Below, piece after piece: positions 26,060-34,984 of a stretch of DNA of 64,000 nt. The DNA comes from Thermosynechococcus vestitus BP-1 (lineage in GTDB: Bacteria; Cyanobacteriota; Cyanobacteriia; Thermosynechococcales; Thermosynechococcaceae). Under the pieces are notes generated by a model, which searched no databases, had not been told where the DNA came from, and saw nothing but the letters and a program-made list of their open reading frames with translations. The number at the start of each line of letters is the position of its first letter. Position 1 is the first letter of the stretch. The translations under genes were made by a program, and so were the position numbers. Where the stretch lies: contig NC_004113.1 in NCBI RefSeq assembly GCF_000011345.1, positions 248,001 to 312,000 on the forward strand, in the 5' to 3' direction.

Positions 26060-29000
26060 GTTTCCAGCCGCAGGGTTACCACTTCCCATGGCTTTAGGGT
26101 CATTGCGTTTCCACCGTCTGTGGGCATCTCGAGAAGGGTTTGTCGCGCTTTGATCTGCCATGGGATGAGGGTTGAGTGCAGTTCCAAGGGGCCCCCTTCC
26201 CCAGCCACGTCTGCCACGCGCAATTGCCAGCCTTCTCCATCTTCTGCTTCCTTGAGAGCAAGGCATTGAATGCCGGCCTCCGACCAATGGAGCAGATGGG
26301 CGTAGGCGGGTAAGGCTCCTGGAGAGGGGTCAAACGGCTTCGTTGCCCCGTGACCGATCGCGCTCCTGAGGGGATGATGAAACTGAGCCGCCCATTGGGG
26401 GACAGCCGCCGCCTGCCATGAGCCACTGTGGGGAAACACGCCATAGCTGAAGCAGTGCTGACAGCGATCGCTGGTCGGATCTGGCCATGTGGGCGATCGC
26501 AAGAGGGTCAAGCGCAGTTGATTGGCTTGGGCATCAAGGCCGTGCTTGCAGTCGCTGAAAAGACTCACCCCATACTCTGGCGTACTCAAATCTACCCAAG
26601 TGAGAAAGGGCACCTCCCATTTTGTTTGTTCATGGGGACTGAGGTGGGGATTAGGGAGTGTCGGGCGCACCGTAACGCCGCCGGGAGTTTCACAGGTGAT
26701 CTGCTCAGCACTGATTGCCAAGGGAAAAGCCGCCTTCAGGAGAATATGTTCCTCCTGCCAGTCAATGACCGTATCAATGCGCAGCCAGGGGGTTTGATAC
26801 TGCAACACATATTCCTGCTGAATCCACGAGGACTGAAAGCGCCACCTTACCCGTAGGCGTTGCTCCAGTTGATGCCACGTCACCCATTCAATGGACTCTA
26901 GGATCGCGCCCGCTAGTCGATGCCGCCCATAGTTGGGATCAATGTTCCAGGCATCCCAGTATTGCCCCTGATCACGGAAAAATTGCAGTTGATTGCCGCG
27001 ATCGCCCAAACAGGGACGATGATTCAACTTGTCGTAGAGGTTCGTGATTTCCCCCGTTGCCGGATCAATCTCAACGTGGAGATAGTTATTTTCCAAGACA
27101 TAGCCTAAGGGGGGGGTGGGTAAGGTCTCAGGGCGCGATCGCGGGCAGAGCCACAGCAGTGTGTAGCCAATTCCCGGCACCTCAGGGGTAGAAAACGTCA
27201 GACACCCTTGGGGCGCATTCAACTGTGCTGGTAAATCGTAGTTGCCCCGTGGACAATACACCCGCCACGAGGGGATCTCCTGCGGTAGCTGTGCCAAATC
27301 GATGTGGACAACCCCGGCGCGATCGCCCACCCCACTATTGAAAATAACCACAGGAATGGCCCCTGCCACGGGGGGGGTGCCGTAGTCTATCGACGCACAC
27401 AGAGCGGTTTGGGCCGCAGCCAGTAACGTTTCTGTGGTTTTCAGAAGCTGCTGCCATGTCGGATTGACCTCAGCATAGACCTCAGGAATTGAGGAGCCGG
27501 GGAGAATGTCGTGGAACTGGTTAAAGAGCAGTTGTTGCCAACTGGTTTTGAGTTCTTCCCTGGGGTAGGCAAAAGAAGTCGTAATTGCGGCGAGGGCACA
27601 CCAGCGCTCTGCTTCTTGTAGTTGCCGTTGGGCGCGATCGTGGGCAGCCTTTTGATCGCCATGACTGGTGTAGCAACCGCGGTGGAATTCTAAATACAGT
27701 TCCCCTTGCCACTGCGGGGTCGGCGGTGTTTCTTGGCTCAACTGTGCCAAATACTCTCGCACGGTGGTCCATTGCCACTGCGGTCCAATGCCGCCGAGGC
27801 GTTGCCAGCGTCGCACCCGTTCCAACATTTCTGCCGTTGGCCCACCACCATGATTGCCAACACCGGGGAGCCAGAGGCTGCGCTGCGATCCCGTTTGTTG
27901 CCACCACTGTTGGGCGTAGGTAGCCATTTTCACCGGATCAATCCCCTCGCCAATGGGTGCTGACATCAGGGCATGGATCTCAGCCCCTGCCACATCCCGC
28001 CAGACAAACCAACCGTAGGGAAAGCGGGTGGTGTCATTCCAGCGCAATTTTTGGGTGACAAAGTAGCGAATTCCCCCTTGGGCCAAGAAACTGGGCAAGC
28101 GTTCCGGAAAGCCAAAGGTATCGGGTAACCAAGCAATGGGGCTCATTTCACCAAAGACCTGCTGCACGTACTGCTGCCCATAGAGAATTTGACGGGCAAT
28201 GGACTCAGCATGAATGAGATTTAGCTCCGGTTCCACCCAAAGACCCGCGGCCACATCCCACCAACCGGCGGCAACGGCGGCCTGAATTTGCCCAAAGAGT
28301 TCTGGGGCATGGGTTTGTAAATGGGCATACAAAGCTGGGGTGGAGTGGGTAAAGGTCAGCTCAGGGTAGCGTTTCTTGAGCCCCAAGACGGATTGAAAAG
28401 TGGACTGTGCCACTTGCCATGTTTCTGCGATGGGCCACAGCCAAGCCAAGTCTAAATGGGCATGGCCACATAGATGGATGGTGAACTCCCGTAAAGGGGT
28501 GGCGATCGCCAGCATGCTGTCATGCATCTGCGCCAGCAACGAATCTAAGATGGGGCGCTGCCCTTGACTGTTTAAAACCTCCTGAAGCAGCAATTCAAGG
28601 GGTTCTAGGTTGAGGGTTTCAGCAAAAATCTCCAAAATGTTCAACTCAGCGGCAACAAAGGCGGGGTCAACTCCCGTGGGCGATTCAAACCGCAGGCAGG
28701 ATTTCACCAAAGCACCGTCATCGTGGCCGGGACTGATGAGATGCAACATCACCTCCCAGGTTTGGCCGGGGGTTACGGCTTCCCCTAGGCAAAGGCTCAC
28801 CGAATGATCAAATAAATCCCCTTGGTGAACCGCCTGGCCATTGACATACACCGTTGCCTGATCCGCCCACCACCTCAGATCAAGGCGTAGAGTTAAACCC
28901 GCTACGCTATAGCCCTGAACCATCGCCGGTACACTGAGCCGCTGCCCCAACCACAGGGAGTGCCGACCCTTGGGCCACGTCAGATGACCTTTAGCATTCA

Positions 29001-29130
29001 CACCATAGGGGGTCGTCCCTACATCCTTGAGGGAGGGTGAGGTGAGAGGAAACCACTGGGAATGAATCTCAATGACTGCCAATGAACGTAAATAGTCACG
29101 AGATTTCTTGATTAATTCTGTCAAGACCAT
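26056..29130 (-). CDS. alpha-mannosidase, glycoside hydrolase family 38
   Basis: A 1024-aa GH38 enzyme, full length. The metal-binding CGHAHLDLAWLWPIAET motif (~residues 222-238), the nucleophile segment WLPDTFGFPERLPSFLAQGG and the FHDILPGSSIPEVY motif near residue 540 are all intact, followed by the all-beta C-terminal domains. There is no signal peptide, so it is probably cytoplasmic and acts in mannose-oligosaccharide turnover. The first ~200 residues form the N-terminal beta domain (GDLFDHSVSLCLGEAV...). Confidence 0.93.
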   Translation of the reverse strand: MVLTELIKKSRDYLRSLAVIEIHSQWFPLTSPSLKDVGTTPYGVNAKGHLTWPKGRHSLWLGQRLSVPAMVQGYSVAGLTLRLDLRWWADQATVYVNGQAVHQGDLFDHSVSLCLGEAVTPGQTWEVMLHLISPGHDDGALVKSCLRFESPTGVDPAFVAAELNILEIFAETLNLEPLELLLQEVLNSQGQRPILDSLLAQMHDSMLAIATPLREFTIHLCGHAHLDLAWLWPIAETWQVAQSTFQSVLGLKKRYPELTFTHSTPALYAHLQTHAPELFGQIQAAVAAGWWDVAAGLWVEPELNLIHAESIARQILYGQQYVQQVFGEMSPIAWLPDTFGFPERLPSFLAQGGIRYFVTQKLRWNDTTRFPYGWFVWRDVAGAEIHALMSAPIGEGIDPVKMATYAQQWWQQTGSQRSLWLPGVGNHGGGPTAEMLERVRRWQRLGGIGPQWQWTTVREYLAQLSQETPPTPQWQGELYLEFHRGCYTSHGDQKAAHDRAQRQLQEAERWCALAAITTSFAYPREELKTSWQQLLFNQFHDILPGSSIPEVYAEVNPTWQQLLKTTETLLAAAQTALCASIDYGTPPVAGAIPVVIFNSGVGDRAGVVHIDLAQLPQEIPSWRVYCPRGNYDLPAQLNAPQGCLTFSTPEVPGIGYTLLWLCPRSRPETLPTPPLGYVLENNYLHVEIDPATGEITNLYDKLNHRPCLGDRGNQLQFFRDQGQYWDAWNIDPNYGRHRLAGAILESIEWVTWHQLEQRLRVRWRFQSSWIQQEYVLQYQTPWLRIDTVIDWQEEHILLKAAFPLAISAEQITCETPGGVTVRPTLPNPHLSPHEQTKWEVPFLTWVDLSTPEYGVSLFSDCKHGLDAQANQLRLTLLRSPTWPDPTSDRCQHCFSYGVFPHSGSWQAAAVPQWAAQFHHPLRSAIGHGATKPFDPSPGALPAYAHLLHWSEAGIQCLALKEAEDGEGWQLRVADVAGEGGPLELHSTLIPWQIKARQTLLEMPTDGGNAMTLKPWEVVTLRLET

Positions 29131-29252
29131 AAAAATTCGTTAATTTGCCGGCGATCGGTCGAGGCCAATTGCTATGCTGGAGATGGGAGGAGCCGTTGTC
29201 ATTCATTGAACCAAACTGTCAATAAAAAATTTTATTTAAGGGGAGTGACCTC

Positions 29253-30053
29253 ATGGTAACCCGATTTGAGCCGCGGCGGGGCTTTTTGATCTCCTCAGTC
29301 TGTGGGATACTGACCACCCTCGCGATCGCCCCAGTGATGCTTGCCCAATCCCAAGGACCCCCTGCCCCCGATCAACCTGTAGAAACTGTTGTCGCGGATC
29401 CCCTCCAGAGTTCCTTCCCGCTCCCTTGGAAATGGATTGAGGACGGCCACGCTGCCGCCGTAAAAGCCAAGAAATCCCTCCGCTTCACGCAGCAGACGCC
29501 CCAGTATTTCTCTCCCGATGGCCGCTATGGGGCACAGGCCACCCTCTACTTTAGGGCTGAGCCCGAGGCGCAACGGCAGCAACTGGTGAGCGTTCTTGAA
29601 ATTCGCGATCGCCAGAGTGGTCGCCGGCAGCGGATTGCAAGTCTCAAGGAAATGCCGCCGGAATTTTTGGCAGAGGTGCCCCAAGGCCAAGGTCTGATTG
29701 CGGTGCTGGTTCCTGTCGGTTGGTCAGCAACGGGCGATCGTCTTTTGGTGCGACAGGTCGCTGGGCTTTTTGCCACGGATTTAATAAGTGACAGTGCGTG
29801 GATTTGGCAGGCGGGGGTGGGTCATGTGGCCACAGTTTATCCCACTGCTGAGGAATACGACTTTGCCACCCTCCTCGGCTGGAGCACAACGGATCCCCAA
29901 CGGGTGCTCTTTCAAACCCAAACGATGGGGAATCCCAAAGTGACGATTTGGGCGGTAGATACCCAAGGCAGCACCCAATTGGCCCAGGGCGATCGCCCCC
30001 GTGTCTATGGCACCACCCTACCCGCCACTGCGAATGCCCAGCCTCAGCCCTAG
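29253..30053 (+). CDS. exported protein of unknown function, possible Tat substrate
   Basis: A 266-aa protein. The N-terminus (RFEPRRGFLISSVCGILTTLAIAPVMLAQ) contains RRGFL followed by a hydrophobic stretch and an AQ cleavage region, resembling a twin-arginine signal. The body has repeated beta-type segments (YFSPDGRYGAQATLYFRAE..., DRLLVRQVAGLF, RVLFQTQTMGNPKVTIWAVDTQG) that look like propeller blades, but I recognise no family. ATG 29253 is preceded by GGGGAGTGA. It stands alone between divergent and convergent neighbours. Confidence 0.8.
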   Translation: MVTRFEPRRGFLISSVCGILTTLAIAPVMLAQSQGPPAPDQPVETVVADPLQSSFPLPWKWIEDGHAAAVKAKKSLRFTQQTPQYFSPDGRYGAQATLYFRAEPEAQRQQLVSVLEIRDRQSGRRQRIASLKEMPPEFLAEVPQGQGLIAVLVPVGWSATGDRLLVRQVAGLFATDLISDSAWIWQAGVGHVATVYPTAEEYDFATLLGWSTTDPQRVLFQTQTMGNPKVTIWAVDTQGSTQLAQGDRPRVYGTTLPATANAQPQP

Positions 30054-30113
30054 GGCAATTCAGAGATAGAGGGAAATGGTATCCAAAATTCCAAGGGCTG
30101 CAAGGGGAAGCCC

Positions 30114-30986
30114 TTACCTCAATTGGCTCAGATAGCGATCGATGAAGCCAATCATCACCGCCGGGCACTCCAGCTGGGGCGTTAGGCCCACCCCTGGAAT
30201 CACATCAAAGGCACGAATCGCCTCCCGGTTTAACTGGGCCAAGCGTTGACCGACACTCAGAGGCGGAAGTTTTGCCTGCTCTCCCCAAACGATATAGGTC
30301 GGTACCGTCAAATGGGGCAAGAAGCGACTGAGGTCGCAGCAGAGATCACCCCTCACAAAAGCCAGTGCCGCCAATTCTGCCCCCGGCGACTGTGCCACTT
30401 GGGTATAGGTGGCAACCATTTCGGGGCTGATGCGGCTAGGTCGGGCAAACTGTTGATGAGCCATAAAGGATTGCACACTCAGGGGATTGGCGACACCAAG
30501 GCGATAAAAGGCTATATCCACATAGGGCTGGCGGGCAATCTGGGCAAGGGGAGTTTGGCGGTAATCTTGACCAAAATCACTCAAACCCGTGGGGCAGGTG
30601 AGAATGAGGCCACGGAAGCGTTGGGGATGGGCGATCGCCCCCTGGATGGCAAAGGCTGCCGTCAGTGAAGACGTGATCACCACCGCTGGTTCTGCCGTCA
30701 ATTGGCCAAGGCACTCCAGCAAGTGATCCCCATAGGCCGCCACCGTATAGGGTTGATCGCGATGCTCAGAAGCTCCCCAACCGGGCAAATCCAAAGCAAA
30801 AAGGGAATACTCGGCTGCAAAGGCGGGATAAACCGCCGACCACTCATAGCGGCTCGAGCCACCGCCAAAGCCATGCCAAAAAAATAGGGGCGGCCGGGCA
30901 TGGTTCGCCGTGCTGACATCATTCGTTACGTAGGCTACCTCACCCATCGCCGTTGTGAGGGTGCGCGATCGCAGGCAATCAAACAT
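30114..30986 (-). CDS. alpha/beta-hydrolase fold protein lacking a normal catalytic triad
   Basis: The 290-aa protein has the overall alpha/beta-hydrolase layout: an oxyanion-type LFFWHGFGGGSSRYEW at ~34-49, LFALDLPGWGAS at ~62-73 and a cap region. The nucleophile elbow, normally GxSxG, reads TSSLT (Ser107 kept, both Gly replaced). In the usual acid position (WGEQAK) there is Ala238, and the usual GHxPxxE His position reads GLTPQLE with Leu268. It is therefore probably a non-hydrolytic or altered member of the fold. Similar proteins are common in cyanobacteria; function unknown. Confidence 0.75.
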   Translation of the reverse strand: MFDCLRSRTLTTAMGEVAYVTNDVSTANHARPPLFFWHGFGGGSSRYEWSAVYPAFAAEYSLFALDLPGWGASEHRDQPYTVAAYGDHLLECLGQLTAEPAVVITSSLTAAFAIQGAIAHPQRFRGLILTCPTGLSDFGQDYRQTPLAQIARQPYVDIAFYRLGVANPLSVQSFMAHQQFARPSRISPEMVATYTQVAQSPGAELAALAFVRGDLCCDLSRFLPHLTVPTYIVWGEQAKLPPLSVGQRLAQLNREAIRAFDVIPGVGLTPQLECPAVMIGFIDRYLSQLR

Positions 30987-31014
30987 GGGGATTTCCTAAA
31001 GAGAAGAAACCTGC

Positions 31015-31020
31015 TATGAT
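31015..31020 (+). promoter_or_regulatory. candidate extended -10 upstream of secE
   Basis: TGCTATGAT supplies an extended -10 (TGn) plus TATGAT 62 nt before the secE GTG. No convincing -35 is seen 17 nt upstream. Confidence 0.35.
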
Positions 31021-31081
31021 AATAAATCGCGCTGAATTAAACGGGTAGCAACGGGCTGCCCCGCCCCAGTGGAGTGCCGCC

Positions 31082-31297
31082 GTGAGCAAGAGTACCGAAG
31101 GCGAAAAGCCCAGTCGTGGCTTTAATCTAACTGAGTTTTTCCGCGAAACCAAGGAAGAACTCAATAAAGTGGTGTGGCCCGATCGCCAGCGCCTGATTGG
31201 CGAATCTGCGGCAGTCATTCTCATTGTTTCCCTTTCCGCTGCTGTCATCTACCTAGTGGATGAACTCTTTCGTTGGCTGGCCACACTGATTTTTTAG
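31082..31297 (+). CDS. secE: preprotein translocase subunit SecE
   Basis: The 71-aa protein has a hydrophilic N-terminus with FFRETKEELNKVVWPDRQRLIGES, the conserved amphipathic cytoplasmic helix of SecE, followed by one membrane span (residues ~44-62). SecE clamps SecY in the Sec channel. GTG 31082 is the start. It sits in the classical secE-nusG-rplKAJL order. Confidence 0.95.
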   Translation: MSKSTEGEKPSRGFNLTEFFRETKEELNKVVWPDRQRLIGESAAVILIVSLSAAVIYLVDELFRWLATLIF

Positions 31298-31327
31298 ACA
31301 GCCAAAGATTTCTACGAGTACGCGCCT

Positions 31328-32011
31328 ATGGTGAGTGAATTTACTGATCATGCCGATCTGGACGATCCCCTTGACGATACCGTTGAAGTGTCGGAAGGGG
31401 AGCAAGCGGGTAAGGTCAAACGGTTTTGGTATGCCGTGCAAGTAGCCTCTGGCTGCGAAAAAAAAGTGAAAAGCACCATCGAGCAGCGGCTCCATACGCT
31501 GGATGTGGCCGATCGCATCTTTCGCATTGAAATTCCCCAAACCCCCGTCATCAAAATCAAAAAAGATGGCTCGCGGCAAACCATTGAGGAAAAAGTTTTT
31601 CCCGGTTATGTGCTCGTCCAAGTGCGGGCACAGCAATCTCCCGAAACCGGCGAATGGCAAATTGATGATGAAGCTTGGCAGGTGATTAAAAACACCCCCA
31701 ATGTGATTAACTTTGTCGGTGCTGAGCAGCGCCGCAGTACAGGCCGGGGACGCGGTCATGTCAAGCCTATGCCCCTGAGTCCAGCCGAAGTGGAGCGTAT
31801 CTTCCGCAAAGCCCAAGAACAAGAACCGGTTCACCGCATTGATCTCAACAGTGGTGATAAGATCAAAGTTCTCAATGGTCCCTTTAAGGACTTTGAGGGC
31901 GAGGTAATTGAAGTCAGTGCTGAGCGCAGCAAACTGAAAGCATTACTCTCGATTTTTGGCCGCGAAACGCCGGTCGAACTCGAAGTCACTCAAGTGGAAA
32001 AAGTAGATTAG
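31328..32011 (+). CDS. nusG: transcription antitermination/pausing factor NusG
   Basis: The 227-aa NusG has an acidic N-terminal extension of ~35 residues seen in cyanobacteria, the NGN domain (KRFWYAVQVASGCEKKVKSTIEQR..., EEKVFPGYVLVQV) which binds RNA polymerase, and a C-terminal KOW domain (LNSGDKIKVLNGPFKDFEGEVIEVSAERSKLKALLSIFGRETPVELE) which contacts ribosomal protein S10 or Rho. It lies 30 nt after secE and 14 nt before rplK. Confidence 0.97.
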   Translation: MVSEFTDHADLDDPLDDTVEVSEGEQAGKVKRFWYAVQVASGCEKKVKSTIEQRLHTLDVADRIFRIEIPQTPVIKIKKDGSRQTIEEKVFPGYVLVQVRAQQSPETGEWQIDDEAWQVIKNTPNVINFVGAEQRRSTGRGRGHVKPMPLSPAEVERIFRKAQEQEPVHRIDLNSGDKIKVLNGPFKDFEGEVIEVSAERSKLKALLSIFGRETPVELEVTQVEKVD

Positions 32012-32025
32012 GACGCTAACTCACT

Positions 32026-32451
32026 ATGGCGAAAAAGGTCGTCGCAGTTATTAAACTGGCCATTCAAGCAGGTAAAGCCAACCCTGCTCCCCCCATTGGT
32101 CCAGCCCTTGGTCAGCACGGTGTGAACATCATGATGTTCTGTAAAGAGTACAATGCGCGCACCGCCGATCAAGTGGGGATGGTGGTTCCCGTTGAAATTT
32201 CGGTCTATGAAGATCGCAGTTTCACCTTTGTTCTCAAAACGCCGCCCGCTTCCGTACTGATCCAAAAAGCTGCTGGCATTGAAAAGGGCTCCGGCGAACC
32301 CAATAAGAAAAAAGTGGGCAGCATCACCCGTGCCCAACTGCGGGAAATTGCTGAGAAGAAAATGCCGGATCTGAATGCTAACGATATTGAAGCGGCCATG
32401 CGCATTATCGAGGGCACGGCCCGCAATATGGGTGTGACCATTACCGACTAA
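32026..32451 (+). CDS. rplK: 50S ribosomal protein L11
   Basis: The 141-aa L11 has the Pro-rich N-terminal switch [32 protein letters not shown] and the C-terminal rRNA-binding domain ([53 protein letters not shown]). It sits at the GTPase-associated centre of the large subunit. An 86-bp gap with no obvious terminator leads to rplA. Confidence 0.98.
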
Positions 32452-32537
32452 AGCTTTTTGAGTGTGTGCCTGTTGAGTCCTTTGTTGTGTTGGGGGAGAA
32501 ACGTTGTTTCGTTGGTACCCCGTGGAGGTAAATTCTG

Positions 32538-33251
32538 ATGCGTAAACTCTCGCGACGACTGCGCGAACTCTATGCCAAGGTGGAGGATCGTCCCTACGCT
32601 CCCCTTGAGGCCCTACAACTGCTCAAGGAAACGGCCACCGCTAAATTTCCTGAATCGGCGGAGGCCCACATCCGCTTGGGCATTGATCCAAAATATACCG
32701 ATCAACAATTGCGTACTACCGTGGCGCTCCCCAAGGGCACCGGTCAAACCATTCGCGTGGCGGTGATTGCCCGTGGTGAAAAAGTGACCGAAGCGAGTGC
32801 CGCCGGCGCCGATGTTGTCGGTTCAGAGGAGCTGATTGACGAAATTCAAAAGGGGCGGATGGACTTTGACCTCCTCATTGCCACCCCCGATATGATGCCC
32901 CAAGTGGCCAAAGTGGGTCGGATTCTGGGGCCACGGGGACTCATGCCATCCCCTAAAGCCGGTACGGTGACTTTTGACTTGCCCCAAGCCATTCAGGAGT
33001 TCAAAGCGGGGAAAGTGGAATTCCGCGCCGATCGCAGCGGGATTGTCCATGTGCTCTTTGGCAAAGCCAGCTTCAGCGCCGAGGACCTGCTCGTTAACCT
33101 CAAGGCACTGCAAGAAAGTATTGACCGCAACCGCCCGAGTGGTGCCAAGGGGCGCTACTGGCGCAGTGTCTATGTGGCTGCGACCATGGGGCCGAGCATT
33201 CAGGTGGACATTAACGCTCTGCGGGAGCTCAAACTGGCCGAAGCCGCCTAA
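32538..33251 (+). CDS. rplA: 50S ribosomal protein L1
   Basis: The 237-aa L1 carries the family block [31 protein letters not shown] and the C-terminal [20 protein letters not shown]-type region ([35 protein letters not shown]). It forms the L1 stalk and in many bacteria represses its own mRNA. ATG 32538 has GGAGG 9 nt upstream. Confidence 0.98.
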   Translation: MRKLSRRLRELYAKVEDRPYAPLEALQLLKETATAKFPESAEAHIRLGIDPKYTDQQLRTTVALPKGTGQTIRVAVIARGEKVTEASAAGADVVGSEELIDEIQKGRMDFDLLIATPDMMPQVAKVGRILGPRGLMPSPKAGTVTFDLPQAIQEFKAGKVEFRADRSGIVHVLFGKASFSAEDLLVNLKALQESIDRNRPSGAKGRYWRSVYVAATMGPSIQVDINALRELKLAEAA

Positions 33252-33285
33252 GGAGGACTTGCCTATTGCCCAATCATTGACAACT

Positions 33286-33412
33286 CAAGACTAAAACCGA
33301 AGACCGCAGGGGTCTGGCTGAGACATAATCTTCCTGCCGAGGTTTGCGAAGTCCATCCGTTGCGATTGGGCGATCGCCCCGGCACCCTTGCTGGGGTTTT
33401 TCTTTCACTGAC
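33286..33412 (+). ncRNA. ribosomal protein L10 leader (autoregulatory mRNA element)
   Basis: The 178-nt gap between rplA and rplJ contains the purine-rich ACCGAAGACCGCAGGGGTCTGG and later ATCTTCCTGCCGAGG segments typical of bacterial L10 leaders, where the L10(L12)4 complex binds its own message. The call rests on position and these motifs; a covariance search was not possible. It ends in an intrinsic terminator hairpin, which suggests attenuation. Confidence 0.75.
33377..33404 (+). terminator. attenuator terminator inside the L10 leader
   Basis: CCCCGGCA pairs with TGCTGGGG (8 bp, one G-T) around a CCCT loop and is followed by TTTTTCTTT, 25 nt before the rplJ start. It would stop transcription before rplJ-rplL when L10-L12 is in excess. 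Confidence 0.8.
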
Positions 33413-33429
33413 TAGAGGAGGTGATGCGC

Positions 33430-33957
33430 GTGGGACGCACGCTAGCAAACAAAAAAGAAATTGTGGCGGAGCTCAAGGAGCGCTTGAGGGAGTCACAGAT
33501 GGCACTGGTGATTGACTACCAGGGTCTCAGCGATGCTGAGATGAAGGATTTGCGGCAACGCTTGCGCAAGTGCAATGCCAGTTGCAAGGTTACTAAAAAT
33601 ACGCTGATGGAATTGGCGGTCAAAGAAAGTGACACTTGGCAACCCATAACCCAATTCCTCAAGGGACCGTCAGCGTTCCTCTTGCTCAAGGATGACATTG
33701 GAGGCGCAATTAAGGCCTACCAAGAATTCCAAAAGGCCACGAAAAAAACCACCCTCCGCGGTGGGGTCATGGAGGGACGTGCCCTTGACGAAGCGCAAGT
33801 GAAGGCCATTGGTGATCTGCCCTCAAAAGAACAACTCATGGCGCAGATTGCCGGTGCCCTCAACGCCGTCACAGCGAAGATTGCCATTGGCATCAAGGAA
33901 GTTCCTGCTTCCTTGGCGCGGGCAACGCAGGCGATCGCCGACAAAGGTGCGGCATAG
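33430..33957 (+). CDS. rplJ: 50S ribosomal protein L10
   Basis: The ~175-aa L10 (GRTLANKKEIVAELKERL..., MALVIDYQGLSDAEMKDLRQRLR, KVTKNTLMELAV) anchors the L7/L12 stalk. Possible starts are GTG 33421, ATG 33424 and GTG 33430. The ribosome binding site GAGGAGGTG at 33415-33423 only leaves proper spacing for GTG 33430, which also yields the MGRTL N-terminus normal for cyanobacterial L10. Confidence 0.96.
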   Translation: MGRTLANKKEIVAELKERLRESQMALVIDYQGLSDAEMKDLRQRLRKCNASCKVTKNTLMELAVKESDTWQPITQFLKGPSAFLLLKDDIGGAIKAYQEFQKATKKTTLRGGVMEGRALDEAQVKAIGDLPSKEQLMAQIAGALNAVTAKIAIGIKEVPASLARATQAIADKGAA

Positions 33958-34032
33958 ATCGATCCTGTTTTCGGTTTCCCTTGGGAAGCCACCTGTTCTT
34001 GTTTGCCAACTTTGAAACGATAGGAGTTTACA

Positions 34033-34431
34033 ATGTCTGCTGCAACCGATGAAATTCTCGAAAAGTTGAAATCCTTGACCCTCTTGGAAGCGGCCGAGCT
34101 GGTCAAGCAAATTGAAGAGACCTTTGGCGTCAGTGCCGCTGCCCCTGTTGGTGGGATGATGGTGGCCGCGCCCGTGGCCGGTGCTGCGGCTGCTCCCGCA
34201 GAAGAAGTCGAAGAGAAAACCGCCTTCGATGTCATTCTTGAAGAAGTCCCCGCTGACAAGAAGATTGCTGTGCTCAAAGTGGTGCGCTCTTTGACTGGCT
34301 TGGGTCTCAAGGAAGCCAAGGAAGTGGTGGAATCCACACCCAAACCCGTGAAAGAAGGTGCCAGCAAAGAAGACGCCGAAGCCGCCAAGAAAGAACTCGA
34401 GGAAGCCGGCGCCAAAGTGAGCATCAAGTAA
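34033..34431 (+). CDS. rplL: 50S ribosomal protein L7/L12
   Basis: The 132-aa protein has an N-terminal dimerisation helix pair ([31 protein letters not shown]), an Ala/Pro/Val hinge and the factor-binding C-terminal domain ([49 protein letters not shown]). ATG 34033 has AGGAG upstream. It ends the ribosomal cluster, followed by a terminator. Confidence 0.98.
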   Translation: MSAATDEILEKLKSLTLLEAAELVKQIEETFGVSAAAPVGGMMVAAPVAGAAAAPAEEVEEKTAFDVILEEVPADKKIAVLKVVRSLTGLGLKEAKEVVESTPKPVKEGASKEDAEAAKKELEEAGAKVSIK

Positions 34432-34454
34432 TCTTTGGTATTGATTTGTTTCGA

Positions 34455-34480
34455 GGGTGGTGTTCTGGCCACCCTTTTTT
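34455..34480 (+). terminator. terminator of the rplJ-rplL transcript
   Basis: GGGTGG pairs with CCACCC (6 bp) around an 8-nt loop and is followed by six T, 24 nt after rplL. Confidence 0.85.
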
Positions 34481-34504
34481 AGTATTTGGAGAGTATAGAG
34501 ACCC

Positions 34505-34984
34505 ATGACCCATATTCGTGCCATCTATACCGATGGTGCCTGTGAAGGCAATCCCGGACCGGGGGGGTGGGGCGTGGTTATTTACTTTACCGATGGCTCT
34601 GTGCACGAGCTCGGGGGACACCACCCGGCCACGACGAATAATCGCATGGAATTACAGGCTGCGATTGAAGCTCTCAAGGCATGGCGCCAACTGGCCCCTG
34701 GGAGCGCGATCGCCCTTTACACCGACAGCGAGTATGTCCTCAGGGGAATTACTGAGTGGATTCACCACTGGAAACGGCGGGGCTGGAAAACAGCCGCCAA
34801 AAAGCCGGTTCTCAACCAAGACCTCTGGCAGGAGTTAGATGCCCTCAATGATCCCTTAGTCCAATGGCACCATGTCCGCGGCCATAGGGGAGATGTCGGC
34901 AATGAACGCTGCGATCTTATTGCCCGCCGTTTGAGTCGTGGGCAGCCAATTGCCCTAAGAACGCTGCCACCACCGCTGGGGTAA
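34505..34984 (+). CDS. rnhA: ribonuclease HI
   Basis: The 159-aa enzyme degrades RNA in RNA:DNA hybrids. The DEDD catalytic set is visible: Asp in [16 protein letters not shown], Glu in [11 protein letters not shown], Asp in [12 protein letters not shown], and the last Asp in [11 protein letters not shown]. The C-terminal ~20 residues are encoded in a 68-nt overlap with the convergent HAD gene, an unusually long tail-to-tail overlap. Confidence 0.96.
   Translation: MTHIRAIYTDGACEGNPGPGGWGVVIYFTDGSVHELGGHHPATTNNRMELQAAIEALKAWRQLAPGSAIALYTDSEYVLRGITEWIHHWKRRGWKTAAKKPVLNQDLWQELDALNDPLVQWHHVRGHRGDVGNERCDLIARRLSRGQPIALRTLPPPLG

Noticed and set aside
33717-34524. Long minus-strand frames (251 and 233 codons) across rplJ and rplL
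   Set aside because: They are antisense to strongly conserved ribosomal protein genes and have low-complexity Ser/Ala or His/Gly-rich content typical of codon-bias shadows.
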